This document shows positions 56,624 to 64,000 of a stretch of DNA of 64,000 bases, one piece after another. Source of the stretch: Flavobacteriaceae bacterium. GTDB lineage: Bacteria; Bacteroidota; Bacteroidia; Flavobacteriales; Flavobacteriaceae. The position numbers and the translations under genes were made by a program. Below the pieces are notes generated by a model. That model did not search any database. It had not been told where the DNA came from and was given only the letters and a program-made list of their open reading frames with translations. The stretch is taken from assembly GCA_013214065.1 (NCBI GenBank), contig JABSPK010000012.1, forward strand, positions 34,393-98,392, in the 5' to 3' direction. Position 1 is the first letter of the stretch. The number at the start of each line of letters is the position of its first letter.

Positions 56624-57265
56624 ATGAAAATGAAACAAACGAAACGGAAACTCGGGTTGCTTTTGGCCACGACCCCTCTGTTCTTGGCCGCACTTTGCGA
56701 TCCAGCAGATGAATTGATCGGCCCCTCATTGGAGCGCAATGCCTTCAAAGTCCGAATTTCAGAAGCCTTTACCTATGCCATCAATGATACCCTTTGGATC
56801 AATGGCAAAGTATCTTCAATGCTGGTCAATTCGGATACCGGTGACTCGGTACCCAGCATGGAGCCCTCGACCCGTGATATCATCAGTGTGATGCGCCTCG
56901 TTCAGGGCGACGATTTCAACAATACCGAAGAAGCCCTTGACCAATTCAGTGTAATCGCTTCGATTGGCAGCACGGATGTTCTAGGAGCTTGTCCGGAGTC
57001 GGAATTGATCGCCATCGCCCCGATTTCAGCAAGCGAATCCGAATTCGAATACCGGGTCGGACTGGTCGCGTTAGCACCGGGAGACTATGTGTTGAGTTGG
57101 TTAGAACCCGTTCGTTTACGTAATGGGAACCTGAATACCGAACTTCTTGACAACTATCCCGTTTCTGGGCGTGATGATTATCTCGGACTCTCGAAATGCG
57201 GTGTAGGTTATTCGGTTGAAAACGTCAGTCAAGAACGGCGGTCGTTCTTTTTTACCGTAGAATAA
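56624..57265 (+). CDS. Hypothetical lipoprotein
   Basis: A 213-residue predicted lipoprotein. The signal peptide runs through LLATTPLFLAALC, with the lipobox cysteine at residue 24. The mature part starts DPADELIGPS and is beta-rich with acidic patches. No known domain was recognised. It ends three bases before a convergent dipeptidase gene. The role is unknown; the Asp after the lipid-modified Cys could matter for sorting. Confidence 0.75.
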   Translation: MKMKQTKRKLGLLLATTPLFLAALCDPADELIGPSLERNAFKVRISEAFTYAINDTLWINGKVSSMLVNSDTGDSVPSMEPSTRDIISVMRLVQGDDFNNTEEALDQFSVIASIGSTDVLGACPESELIAIAPISASESEFEYRVGLVALAPGDYVLSWLEPVRLRNGNLNTELLDNYPVSGRDDYLGLSKCGVGYSVENVSQERRSFFFTVE

Positions 57266-57268
57266 GGG

Positions 57269-57994
57269 TTACGGTTCCGTTGGGCACGGCCATTTGAAAT
57301 TGGCTACTTTTTGTTTCGACCCTCCCTGCAGGTTATAATGCCACCACTCGGTACGGATGGACCAAAACCCGTTTGCTTCCATGGTATTTTTGAGCAATCG
57401 ACGGTTTTGCAGCACGGTATCGGGCAAATCCAGCATGTCGTGGTATGCTTTTTTACCGAAATAATCGAAATCGGTGCCCATGTCGAGTTCCGAACCGTTT
57501 AAATCGACTAAGGTGATATCAACGGCCCCACCTTTATTGTGGATGGACCCTTTAACCGGATTGGCAACGTATTGCGGGTTGGGCACCAGATCCCACATTT
57601 TGTATTGCACGGCATTGGGGCGGTAGCAATCATAAAATTTGATGCGATATCCTTTTTTAAGAAATGCAGCGTTTACCACCAACAAGGCCTTTGCCGTTCT
57701 TGCCCGAACATAACACTCGGCACAGTCGTACACCTTGGCCTTTAGAAAATTATTCTCGGTGGCATACCGAAGATCGTATGCAAAAGCATCTGAAAAATCG
57801 GCTAATCGGACAAAGGTGGTGTCATGGATACCGGAAAAGCTTTTCGGAATGAATTTCGGGACCGTATCCGTTCGTACGGAATCACTGATAATGGCCGTGA
57901 TTTCTTCAATATCCGATCCCTTTTCCGCACTTTTAGGAGAAGGCCCACAGGCAATAAAAAGCAAACCGAAAAGCAGGACGCAACACTGTTTCAT
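57269..57994 (-). CDS. D-alanyl-D-alanine dipeptidase (VanX/DdpX-like)
   Basis: A 241-residue lipoprotein (signal peptide to FIACGPS, Cys about 17) of peptidase family M15D. The zinc ligands and catalytic residues are visible: FYDCYRPNAVQYKMW (about 124-138), SIHNKGGAVDITLVD (His and Asp ligands, about 156-170) and TEWWHYNL near the end (catalytic Glu and third His). It should hydrolyse D-Ala-D-Ala in the periplasm, for peptidoglycan recycling or as a nutrient. The ATG at 57994 is used: an upstream frame extends into the preceding hydrolase gene. Stop of that gene and this ATG overlap by four bases. Confidence 0.9.
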   Translation of the reverse strand: MKQCCVLLFGLLFIACGPSPKSAEKGSDIEEITAIISDSVRTDTVPKFIPKSFSGIHDTTFVRLADFSDAFAYDLRYATENNFLKAKVYDCAECYVRARTAKALLVVNAAFLKKGYRIKFYDCYRPNAVQYKMWDLVPNPQYVANPVKGSIHNKGGAVDITLVDLNGSELDMGTDFDYFGKKAYHDMLDLPDTVLQNRRLLKNTMEANGFWSIRTEWWHYNLQGGSKQKVANFKWPCPTEP

Positions 57995-58707
57995 CGGTCC
58001 CGTTTTTGATCGTTCATCCATTCGTAGAGCGCATCGTTGGTATAGGCTTGCTCCCAAGAGTTATGACCTACCCCCTCGTATCGGGAATAGCGGACGTCAA
58101 AACCCATACCGCGCAGTTTAGCGACCATGATGTCGGATTCACTGACGGGAATGACGGGATCTTCATCGCCATGAAACACCCAAATCGGCATGTCCTTATC
58201 GAGCCAATGGGCATAAGGAGCCGGGGCCATACCGCAGACCACCGCCAGCGCAGCGAAGGTCTCAGGGTATTGCACCGCCAGGTTCCAAGCGGCACTTCCC
58301 CCACGACTCAGTCCGGTGAGATAGATTTTATCGGTATCGACACGGTTCGAGCTTACGATATGATCGAGTAATTGCTTCACCGCATGGATATTCCACCATT
58401 GCTTCTTATACGGATTTTGGGGTGCCAGCACTAAAAACGGGAACTGTTTGCCTTCGACCAAAAGTTTTGGGGGGCCGTTTTTCTTGATTTCTTCCAAGGC
58501 AGCACCCGATTCACCGCCCCCATGCAAGAACAACAACAATCCAAACTCCTCATCGGTTTTGGTTTCATAGGATTCCGGATAATACAGGTAGTAATGTAGC
58601 TCATCGTGCAGTTGGATGTCCTCGACCCCTTCGATCAATTGCCCCTGGCCGGCACAACTGGCCGCCAGCGCGGTAAACAAGATGAATATGTACCTTCGAA
58701 CGTTCAT
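57991..58707 (-). CDS. Alpha/beta-hydrolase (PHB-depolymerase/feruloyl-esterase-like) lipoprotein
   Basis: A 238-residue exported lipoprotein (lipobox ALAASC). The alpha/beta-hydrolase core carries the oxyanion region FLHGGGESG, the nucleophile elbow GLSRGGSAAW (Ser about 144), the acid in HGDEDPVIP (Asp about 194), and the base in YEGVGHNSWE (His about 220). The catalytic triad is complete. The layout matches dienelactone-hydrolase or PHB-depolymerase-like esterases often linked to polysaccharide deacylation. It overlaps the dipeptidase start by four bases and follows the nucleotidase by one base. Confidence 0.88.
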   Translation of the reverse strand: MNVRRYIFILFTALAASCAGQGQLIEGVEDIQLHDELHYYLYYPESYETKTDEEFGLLLFLHGGGESGAALEEIKKNGPPKLLVEGKQFPFLVLAPQNPYKKQWWNIHAVKQLLDHIVSSNRVDTDKIYLTGLSRGGSAAWNLAVQYPETFAALAVVCGMAPAPYAHWLDKDMPIWVFHGDEDPVIPVSESDIMVAKLRGMGFDVRYSRYEGVGHNSWEQAYTNDALYEWMNDQKRDR

Positions 58708-59229
58708 TTACAATAGCAAATCACCCAATTCTCGCCAAGACCCTGCTCGCTCGAACGGCCCGGCGTCAACATTATGCGGTGCCGTAAAGATAATCGATCG
58801 CCCTTCAAACCGCTCTAGATTATAGGCGCGATCATCGATCAACACATCCCCTTTCAACACGTGTTTATGACCGCATAGGATCCGTTGTTGCCAAGTGATA
58901 AACGGAAAATTAGCGTCCAGCCAATCGGATTTCTCTTTAAGTGAATTCGGAAACTGCATGGCCGCAGATGCGATATATACCTCGTGTTTGCGGTTGAGTT
59001 CCTCCAGAACCTCCTGGCAATCGGGCATGATCTTGAGGTCAATGAAAAAACCCACTCGCGAGGCATGACCGTGCACGCTGTCTTGATGGGCTTCGGGCAC
59101 GCAGCGCCAAAACTCTTTGCCCCAACATTGGTCTTTGGTAAAGTTCGCACCGAAATCGGCATTGTAAAGGTCGATGTGCTTTTGATAGGCATCGGCCATG
59201 ACCTCATCCATATCCACAAAAATGGTCAT
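58708..59229 (-). CDS. 5'(3')-deoxyribonucleotidase
   Basis: A 173-residue HAD-superfamily phosphatase of the NT5C type. The N-terminal motif MTIFVDMDEVMADAY holds the DxDxV nucleophile/acid pair (Asp6, Asp8). The later residues KEKSDWLDANFPF and the DVLIDDRAYNLERF motif (about 128-141) with the metal-binding aspartates complete the active site. It dephosphorylates deoxyribonucleoside monophosphates and so balances dNTP pools. It is the first gene of the three-gene minus-strand run with the esterase and the dipeptidase. Confidence 0.9.
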   Translation of the reverse strand: MTIFVDMDEVMADAYQKHIDLYNADFGANFTKDQCWGKEFWRCVPEAHQDSVHGHASRVGFFIDLKIMPDCQEVLEELNRKHEVYIASAAMQFPNSLKEKSDWLDANFPFITWQQRILCGHKHVLKGDVLIDDRAYNLERFEGRSIIFTAPHNVDAGPFERAGSWRELGDLLL

Positions 59230-59314
59230 TCGCTAAGTTTTGGTGAAGTACGCTAAAAACCGGTAAAGTTCGAAGCGAAGCGGGCAATGATAATCAACAA
59301 TAAGGCATGAGTTA

Positions 59315-59341
59315 TTAAAAAAGCCCGCTCGAGGCGGGCTT
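59315..59341 (-). terminator. Rho-independent terminator of the SnoaL-like lipoprotein gene
   Basis: AAGCCCGC (59321-59328) pairs with GCGGGCTT (59334-59341). On the minus strand the stem is followed by a TTTTTT run, directly downstream of the gene ending at 59354. Confidence 0.85.
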
Positions 59342-59353
59342 GTTGAACAGTTC

Positions 59354-60235
59354 TTAGAATTTACCGTTGTCGTTTTTCCATTCCGATTTGGGTGGGATGG
59401 GCTGGATGACATCCCAATGTTCGACGATCTTGCCGTTATCTACCCTGAAGAGGTCGTAATAGGCTACATGTTCACCCTTACCGAATTTACCTTCACTAAG
59501 GGTCAAGACAAAATTGCCTTCACCCATCACCTGATGTAGGGTGTCGTATTCCATCACCAATCCGTTTTCTGCGAAATAGGCCAAGGCGGCCCCCAAACCA
59601 TCCAACCCATCGGCTACAGCCGAATTGTGTTGCAGGTATTGCTCCGTATTGATGTACTCGGTCATTTTATCACTCTCTCCATTCAAGAGGATATCGGTAA
59701 CAAAGCCTTTGACCAAGGTTTTGTTCGCTTCGGTTTTGTTTAGGTCTTTCAAGTCCGTGCTACCGTCAAGTTGGGTACGGCCGCTTGGGTTGGGCGGTGT
59801 GATCTCAGCGAGATTATCCCAATGCTCCACGATTTTTCCGTTTTCGAATCGAAAAACATCAAAACCTACTTTGGGGCCGAAAAAATCGTATTCGGTGTGG
59901 GTGAACACGAAATCGCCATCTTCAAAAGCCCGGACCACATTGGCCTTGAACCCACCTTCAGGGGCATTTTTCATGACTTCGCCAAAACCTTCCAAGCCAT
60001 CACCAACGGCTAGGTTGTGCTGTTTATACTGTGTGGCATCGATGTACGCAATGGGACTTTGGTCGCCCGTGTTGAAGCTGTTCAACAGCGCTACCACTTT
60101 CTCTTTGTTTGTCAGTTCCATAGGTGTTTCGATTTCAAGTGTTTCTGTTTCGGGGAGCTCCTTTTTGGTCTTTTCACCACATCCGATGACGATGAAAGCC
60201 AAGAGAACCACTGTGTTAATGGGAAATTTTTTCAT
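59354..60235 (-). CDS. Double NTF2/SnoaL-like lipoprotein
   Basis: A 293-residue lipoprotein (signal peptide to FIVIGCGEK, Cys about 19) with two consecutive NTF2-like (SnoaL) domains, about 42-150 and 165-280. Each copy contains the same closing block, FRFENGKIVEHWDNLAEI and FRVDNGKIVEHWDVIQPI, so an internal duplication is clear. Each also has a YKQHN/YLQHN motif near its start. Such domains often bind or turn over small hydrophobic molecules; catalysis is not established. It is about 90 bases downstream of an AraC regulator on the same strand and ends at a strong terminator. Confidence 0.85.
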   Translation of the reverse strand: MKKFPINTVVLLAFIVIGCGEKTKKELPETETLEIETPMELTNKEKVVALLNSFNTGDQSPIAYIDATQYKQHNLAVGDGLEGFGEVMKNAPEGGFKANVVRAFEDGDFVFTHTEYDFFGPKVGFDVFRFENGKIVEHWDNLAEITPPNPSGRTQLDGSTDLKDLNKTEANKTLVKGFVTDILLNGESDKMTEYINTEQYLQHNSAVADGLDGLGAALAYFAENGLVMEYDTLHQVMGEGNFVLTLSEGKFGKGEHVAYYDLFRVDNGKIVEHWDVIQPIPPKSEWKNDNGKF

Positions 60236-60326
60236 TACCGTGTTTGGATTAAATTTGGCGTAAAGTTCTATTTAACAACTAATAAACTAACTATATAAAT
60301 CAGATTAAATACTGTACAAATACGAA

Positions 60327-61208
60327 CTATGACCGTTTTGTACGGAAACTTTCGGGGGTCATACCGGCATGGCGCTTGAAGTACTTATAGAAATTGGAGG
60401 TTTCTTCAAAGCCCATGGTTAGGGCTACCTGTTTGACCGAAAGGGGGGTGTTGATCAGCAGCCTTTTGATCTGCGTCATCCATATCGCATCGATTACTTC
60501 TTTGGCCGTTTGCTTGACCACAGCTTGGGTGATGTTGTTCAAGGTTTTGCTGCTCACACCCATCATTTGGGCATAGGTATTGACACGCGATTTGTTCAAA
60601 ATGTTCGACTCGACCAAATCTTGGAATCGAATGAACTCAGGCAGGTACTTGCTATCGGCCACCATCAGTTCACCCTTTGATTTGATCCGAAAGAGTTTTG
60701 AGACCAAAATGTGTAGCTCGCTTCTGATAATACTGGTAGAATGGGAATCCGCCACGGTCCGGTATTCATGCTCAATACGCTGAATACTTCCCAGTACTTC
60801 AGGGCGATCCGCTTTGGGGATCTGTAGCATTGGATGCCCTAACAATTCGTTGAACAATTGCATGGTCTTACGCGCTTCCAAGCCCTCTAAATAACTTACC
60901 AGAAAGTCATCGGTGAAGAGCAACAAATACCCTTCGACCCCCTTTTTCTTATGAAAGCGATGCAGTTGGTCTTTGCCAATCGTCAAAAGAGATCCTTCAG
61001 TATAGGGGTATTCGGTAAAATCAATGGTATGAACCCCATGGCCTTTGGTAATCAAAAGCACGATAAAGAAATCGATCTTGTGGAGCTCTTCGGAATCATG
61101 GTCCGAAAAGGTACGGGTGAAGAGTTCCTCTAACCGAAGCAGGTCGAACTTCGATCCGGGTTGGAAACTGTTCCTGAATTTTATCTTTTTCGGTCGATCC
61201 AATGCCAT
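60327..61208 (-). CDS. AraC-family transcriptional regulator
   Basis: A 293-residue regulator. A cupin-like N-terminal sensor (about 25-130; HKIDFFIVLLITKGHGVHTIDF) is followed by a helix-turn-helix pair at the C-terminus (about 195-290). There ITQAVVKQTAKEVIDAIWMTQIKRLL and VKQVALTMGFEETSNFYKYFKRHAG match the two AraC DNA-binding segments. It probably regulates the adjacent lipoprotein gene or the divergent Crp gene. The ATG at 61208 gives the usual start; an upstream frame adds only four residues. Confidence 0.92.
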   Translation of the reverse strand: MALDRPKKIKFRNSFQPGSKFDLLRLEELFTRTFSDHDSEELHKIDFFIVLLITKGHGVHTIDFTEYPYTEGSLLTIGKDQLHRFHKKKGVEGYLLLFTDDFLVSYLEGLEARKTMQLFNELLGHPMLQIPKADRPEVLGSIQRIEHEYRTVADSHSTSIIRSELHILVSKLFRIKSKGELMVADSKYLPEFIRFQDLVESNILNKSRVNTYAQMMGVSSKTLNNITQAVVKQTAKEVIDAIWMTQIKRLLINTPLSVKQVALTMGFEETSNFYKYFKRHAGMTPESFRTKRS

Positions 61209-61318
61209 CGTTATGATCAAAGGTGGTAAAAAAAACCTATCCCACCCGTACTTCGGCGATACTTAGGCTTTAACAAGCATTCTTTTTGATTTTCGTCGGG
61301 ATCATGTAATTTTAATCT

Positions 61319-61894
61319 ATGCAAATGCTACGCGAGTATTTTAATGGATTCGGGACCCTTCCGGATGCGGACATGGATTTTTTGTTGGGACAATGCCGCC
61401 CACGCGAAATCGCGAAGGGCGAGTTGTTGATCACCCCACATCAACGGGTCGATTCCATCTACTTTTTGGAATCGGGGTATTTGCATTATTATACCCACAC
61501 GGATATGGGTGAACGCATTACCTTAAAGGTGGTACGACCCAACGTTTGTTGGACCATTCTAGACAATTTCATGAACCAGACCATTGCCCAAGACGAATGT
61601 GTGGCCCTGACCGATGTGCGGTTTTGTGAATTGAAACGGGAAGACTATTTGCGGATAAAATCGAAGAACGACCGCCTAGCGAATTTTATTTATACCATCA
61701 TTGAACAGATGTTGTCGGCCAAGGTGTTGGAAGCGAACAACAAGTCAAAAATGACCGTAGAGCAACGGTATTTGGACCTGCTCAACAACGATCCCGAAAT
61801 GGTACGCATCGTACCCGTCACGATCCTCGCCTCATTGATCGGCACCTCAAGGGAGACTTTACACCGCATTCGCCGCAAATTGGCCGCGGCCTGA
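61319..61894 (+). CDS. Crp/Fnr-family transcriptional regulator
   Basis: A 191-residue regulator. An N-terminal cyclic-nucleotide-binding-like beta barrel (about 10-115; ELLITPHQRVDSIYFLESGYLHYYT) is followed by a dimer helix and a short C-terminal winged-helix domain with VTILASLIGTSRETLHRIRRKL (about 166-187). There is no cluster of cysteines for an Fe-S cluster and no clear cNMP-phosphate Arg motif, so the ligand is unknown. It is divergent from the AraC gene. A 14-base palindrome lies just downstream, before the SRPBCC gene. Confidence 0.92.
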   Translation: MQMLREYFNGFGTLPDADMDFLLGQCRPREIAKGELLITPHQRVDSIYFLESGYLHYYTHTDMGERITLKVVRPNVCWTILDNFMNQTIAQDECVALTDVRFCELKREDYLRIKSKNDRLANFIYTIIEQMLSAKVLEANNKSKMTVEQRYLDLLNNDPEMVRIVPVTILASLIGTSRETLHRIRRKLAAA

Positions 61895-61915
61895 TTTTCT
61901 TAAATTTTTGTTAGT

Positions 61916-61929
61916 GTGTCAAATGACAC
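61916..61929. promoter_or_regulatory. 14-base palindrome between crp-like gene and SRPBCC gene
   Basis: GTGTCA-AA-TGACAC is a perfect inverted repeat 22 bases after the regulator's stop and 58 bases before the SRPBCC start. It could be the operator for the neighbouring regulator or a weak terminator stem. There is no consensus CRP or FNR sequence match. Confidence 0.3.
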
Positions 61930-61986
61930 CCTTCTTTTTCAAGGGGATGGGGAACTTTATTCCTATAAACATCTAACAGTTACCTC

Positions 61987-62484
61987 ATGAAAAGAATAGC
62001 ATATCTATGGGTCGCCTTGATCGCGTTCACGGCAACCGCACAAGACAAGAACAACGCCAAAACCTTTAGCCACACCGTAAGTTTGGATAGCTCCAAAGAG
62101 CAGGTATGGGAAGCGCTTACCGACTTTTCGAACTTCAAACAATGGGACGAAATGATCGTAGATGTCAAATGTCCCGACGAACTGAAGAAAAACGAGTATT
62201 GCAAGGCCATTGTCAGCGCCGGAAAGATGTACGATGTCGAAATCGAGGAAATCGTTGAGAACGAATCCTACACCCTGCGACACAAACTGTCTTCGGGCAA
62301 CATCTATGTCAAGAGGGAATTGGTGCCCGGTGATGCCTTGGCGTTCACTGAAACCGTATGGTACAAGGGCCTTTCGAAGAAAACCTTTGAAAAATACAAA
62401 GGGGCCGATTATGATGCGGCCGTTAAAAACCGCGTGCTAAAATTCAAGGCTTACGTTGAAAACAACATGGGGACCGGTAAGTAA
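61987..62484 (+). CDS. Exported SRPBCC-family protein
   Basis: A 165-residue protein with a signal peptide (MKRIAYLWVALIAFTATAQ) and an SRPBCC/START-like domain (about 28-155) that forms a ligand pocket: HTVSLDSSKEQVWEALTDFSNFKQWD at the start and a final helix LKFKAYVEN. The family binds hydrophobic ligands or acts as cyclase/aromatase; the exact role here is unknown. The gene is 92 bases downstream of the Crp/Fnr regulator and is closed by a strong terminator. Confidence 0.88.
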   Translation: MKRIAYLWVALIAFTATAQDKNNAKTFSHTVSLDSSKEQVWEALTDFSNFKQWDEMIVDVKCPDELKKNEYCKAIVSAGKMYDVEIEEIVENESYTLRHKLSSGNIYVKRELVPGDALAFTETVWYKGLSKKTFEKYKGADYDAAVKNRVLKFKAYVENNMGTGK

Positions 62485-62510
62485 GATTCCCCCGATTGAA
62501 AACAAAGAAA

Positions 62511-62537
62511 AGCAGGCCTTAGGGCCTGCTTTTTTTA
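62511..62537 (+). terminator. Rho-independent terminator after the SRPBCC gene
   Basis: AGCAGGCC (62511-62518) pairs with GGCCTGCT (62523-62530) and is followed by seven T residues. The A-rich left flank means it could also serve the convergent SnoaL gene ending at 62553. Confidence 0.9.
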
Positions 62538-62552
62538 TCCGATTTTCGGTCA

Positions 62553-62909
62553 CTAATAAAAGAAACGCTCTTCTATGATCTTCCCATTTTCGATATGATA
62601 AACTATGAGTTCGTCAAGATCCATCAAGCTGCCGTCCTTTAAGGTGACTTTCATTTTATAAGGTACCCCAATATGCGATCGGGCCACGATGGCTTGGCCA
62701 ACTTCCGGTCCTTCGACCGAAGCGATATGTGCCGACATGGCCGCATCTTTCGCTTTGATCGCGTCAAGCACCTGAAGATGGGCAAACTGTTCGGATTGGG
62801 GTTCGATATGTTCAGCATTGCTATGGAAAAGTTCGTTATAAACCGTTTCGAATTGGCCTTGGTTCAGTAATTCGACCAGTCTGTTCGCAATTTCTTGATT
62901 CGTTATCAT
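62553..62909 (-). CDS. SnoaL/NTF2-like protein
   Basis: A 118-residue single-domain NTF2-like protein starting MITNQEIANRLVELLNQGQ. It has the expected helix-beta pattern and ends with VYHIENGKIIEERFFY. It is cytoplasmic (no signal peptide). The ATG at 62909 is chosen: the frame is open to 62981 but the upstream part would overlap the trailing codons of the SRPBCC gene. It lies one base after what would be the original SRPBCC stop, so these two were built as a coupled pair. Confidence 0.86.
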   Translation of the reverse strand: MITNQEIANRLVELLNQGQFETVYNELFHSNAEHIEPQSEQFAHLQVLDAIKAKDAAMSAHIASVEGPEVGQAIVARSHIGVPYKMKVTLKDGSLMDLDELIVYHIENGKIIEERFFY

Positions 62910-62910
62910 T

Positions 62911-63522
62911 TTACTTGGTTTTGATTTCGGTGGCTTTCGGATACTTGCCCTTGATTTCTTTGAATTTTCCATTACTTCCATTTACGATTTCACCGGTTTC
63001 CACATAGTGTTTCTAACAGATCAAGGTACCTTCTAGCGTTTTCTTGAATTTGCCCTTCGCACGCCCTCCCATAAAAGCAGGTTTCGTTCGGAATTGGAAT
63101 TCGTAGCTGGCGGTGCTGGTGCCGTCCCCATTGTCCTTCGCTCGATAAAAAGCTTGCGAATTGTCGAGATCAAGCGGGAATTTTTGAGCATCGATGATGC
63201 TGTTGTGCATTGTTTTGTTTTTCACATCGATGGCCATGATCCGTTCGTGCGACCAGCGGGAACCTTTCTTGTTGAAAAAACACTTGCGTTCGGCACCTTC
63301 GACGCCTTTTAACGATCCGTTTTCGTAATTCGAAGCGAAGATGTAGGGCGAAAAATTCGAAATTTCCCCATAGTCGAGCACCATGGCTTCCCAAACCCTA
63401 TCGGCCGAAGCATTGATCTTCATGGACACATGGAGCGTGTGGAACTTTTTGTCCATCTGCTGTGCTTGGGTGGTCCATCCCATAAACAACACTACCATAC
63501 TTGTACAAATTTTTAATTTCAT
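62911..63522 (-). pseudogene. SRPBCC-family protein interrupted by an in-frame TAG
   Basis: The intact part (63013-63522) encodes 169 residues with a signal peptide (MKLKICTSMVVLFMGWTTQAQ) and an SRPBCC domain. It stops at a TAG (63013-63015) after TLIC. The same frame goes on for 33 codons, KHYVETGEIVNGSN and onward, to a TAA at 62911-62913, one base before the next gene's ATG. The KHYVETG segment is the conserved end of this family, so a single change (TTG to TAG) has probably cut off the last helix. It may still make a shortened protein, or the base may be a sequencing error. Confidence 0.7.
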
Positions 63523-63602
63523 TGTTTTTGTTTTCTACTTAGAAGCGGTAATCGGGAAGGTGTGACGACTTTGAAAACAAGGCATGATACCGGAGTTGGG
63601 TG

Positions 63603-64000
63603 CTAGTTGAGCTTCATTAGGCTTTTGACATGTTCGTCATTGACGATGTCTTCCAAAAAGCTGCGTTTGTCGAAATCGTCCTTATAAGGCAGGTTACGGT
63701 ACAGTTCGGCATATTTTTCATCAATGAAATCCATCATGTCATTCGCATCGTATTTGATGGCTTCTTTGAACTTCAGGTATTCCTTTCGGTTGAAAAGCAA
63801 GTTGCGGCTATCGATTACTTTGTTGTCAAGCGCAAAAGTCACCTTCTTGTGGCAACGACAGGGATTGGCCTTATTGACAACTCCGCATTTGTCGTTCATA
63901 AAATGATAGATGTCCTTTCTGGCGCGACTTAACCGTATTCTGAAGTTGGCTTTCGACAGATCGAGGATATCCGATCCAATCGTATGATCGGCATCGAACA
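63603..64000 (-). CDS. RNA polymerase sigma-70-like (ECF) factor, C-terminal part
   Basis: Only the C-terminal 131 codons are in the window; the gene continues past 64000. The first visible residues include the sigma region-4 helix-turn-helix (SDILDLSKANFRIRLSRARKDI), which reads the -35 element. They are followed by CGVVNKANPCRCHKK and about 75 more residues. The NPCRC tail after region 4 is seen in a group of Bacteroidota sigma factors, perhaps as a metal or redox sensor. The ATG at 63899 is internal to this frame and is not the real start. Confidence 0.8.
   Translation of the reverse strand, partial: FDADHTIGSDILDLSKANFRIRLSRARKDIYHFMNDKCGVVNKANPCRCHKKVTFALDNKVIDSRNLLFNRKEYLKFKEAIKYDANDMMDFIDEKYAELYRNLPYKDDFDKRSFLEDIVNDEHVKSLMKLN

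Overview
This window comes from a member of the Bacteroidota, most likely a marine Flavobacteriaceae. Four things point there: several start sites are preceded by the Bacteroidota -7 box TAnnTTTG, several genes begin with TTG or GTG, the window has flavobacterial household genes (bacillithiol glycosyltransferase BshA, a GH3/serine-hydrolase fusion, a two-protein Fe-S module, Bacteroidota-type LptD and TamB), and it carries marine-type sulfated-polysaccharide genes. No rRNA, tRNA, CRISPR array, insertion sequence or phage gene was seen.

Positions 1-24,300 form a surface-polysaccharide locus. It starts at the window edge with a 4,6-dehydratase/aminotransferase pair on the minus strand that would make an amino-deoxy sugar. 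UDP-glucose dehydrogenase and a UDP-glucuronate 4-epimerase follow (uronic acids). Then come a sulfotransferase and two secreted beta-helix proteins (one pectate-lyase-like) on the minus strand. A long plus-strand run follows: MurJ-type flippase, Wzy-like polymerase, GT4, CysE-like acetyltransferase, three more GT4s and a PglC-type initiating phosphosugar transferase. A second sulfotransferase is on the minus strand, and a separately promoted block holds an SDR, an SMP-30 lactonase-like protein, a GT2 with an extra Rossmann-like tail, an ATP-grasp ligase and another GT2. A near-perfect hairpin at 24264-24309 closes the locus.

Positions 24,341-28,341 are a compact minus-strand sulfate-activation operon (cysQ, a duplicated DUF2061 protein, cysC, cysD, cysN). 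It makes PAPS and removes the by-product PAP. No sulfite-forming reductase is visible, so together with the two sulfotransferases it suggests a sulfated exopolysaccharide.

Positions 28,381-59,229 are core genome: an OmpA protein; a minus-strand series of amidase, MCE protein, two Fe-S proteins, an unnamed conserved protein, GH3/serine hydrolase and bshA; lptD; ridA; a glycolytic set (pfkA, gap, GlcNAc-kinase-like); tamB divergent from tsaD-rsmE; then a run of small enzymes and lipoproteins (DUF1223, DUF4159, AI-2E transporter, THUMP-like methyltransferase, GyrI-like, VanX-like dipeptidase, alpha/beta hydrolase, 5'(3')-deoxyribonucleotidase).

Positions 59,300-64,000 hold small-molecule-response genes: a double NTF2/SnoaL lipoprotein, AraC and Crp/Fnr regulators, two SRPBCC proteins (one cut short by an in-frame stop), a SnoaL protein and the C-terminal part of an ECF-like sigma factor.
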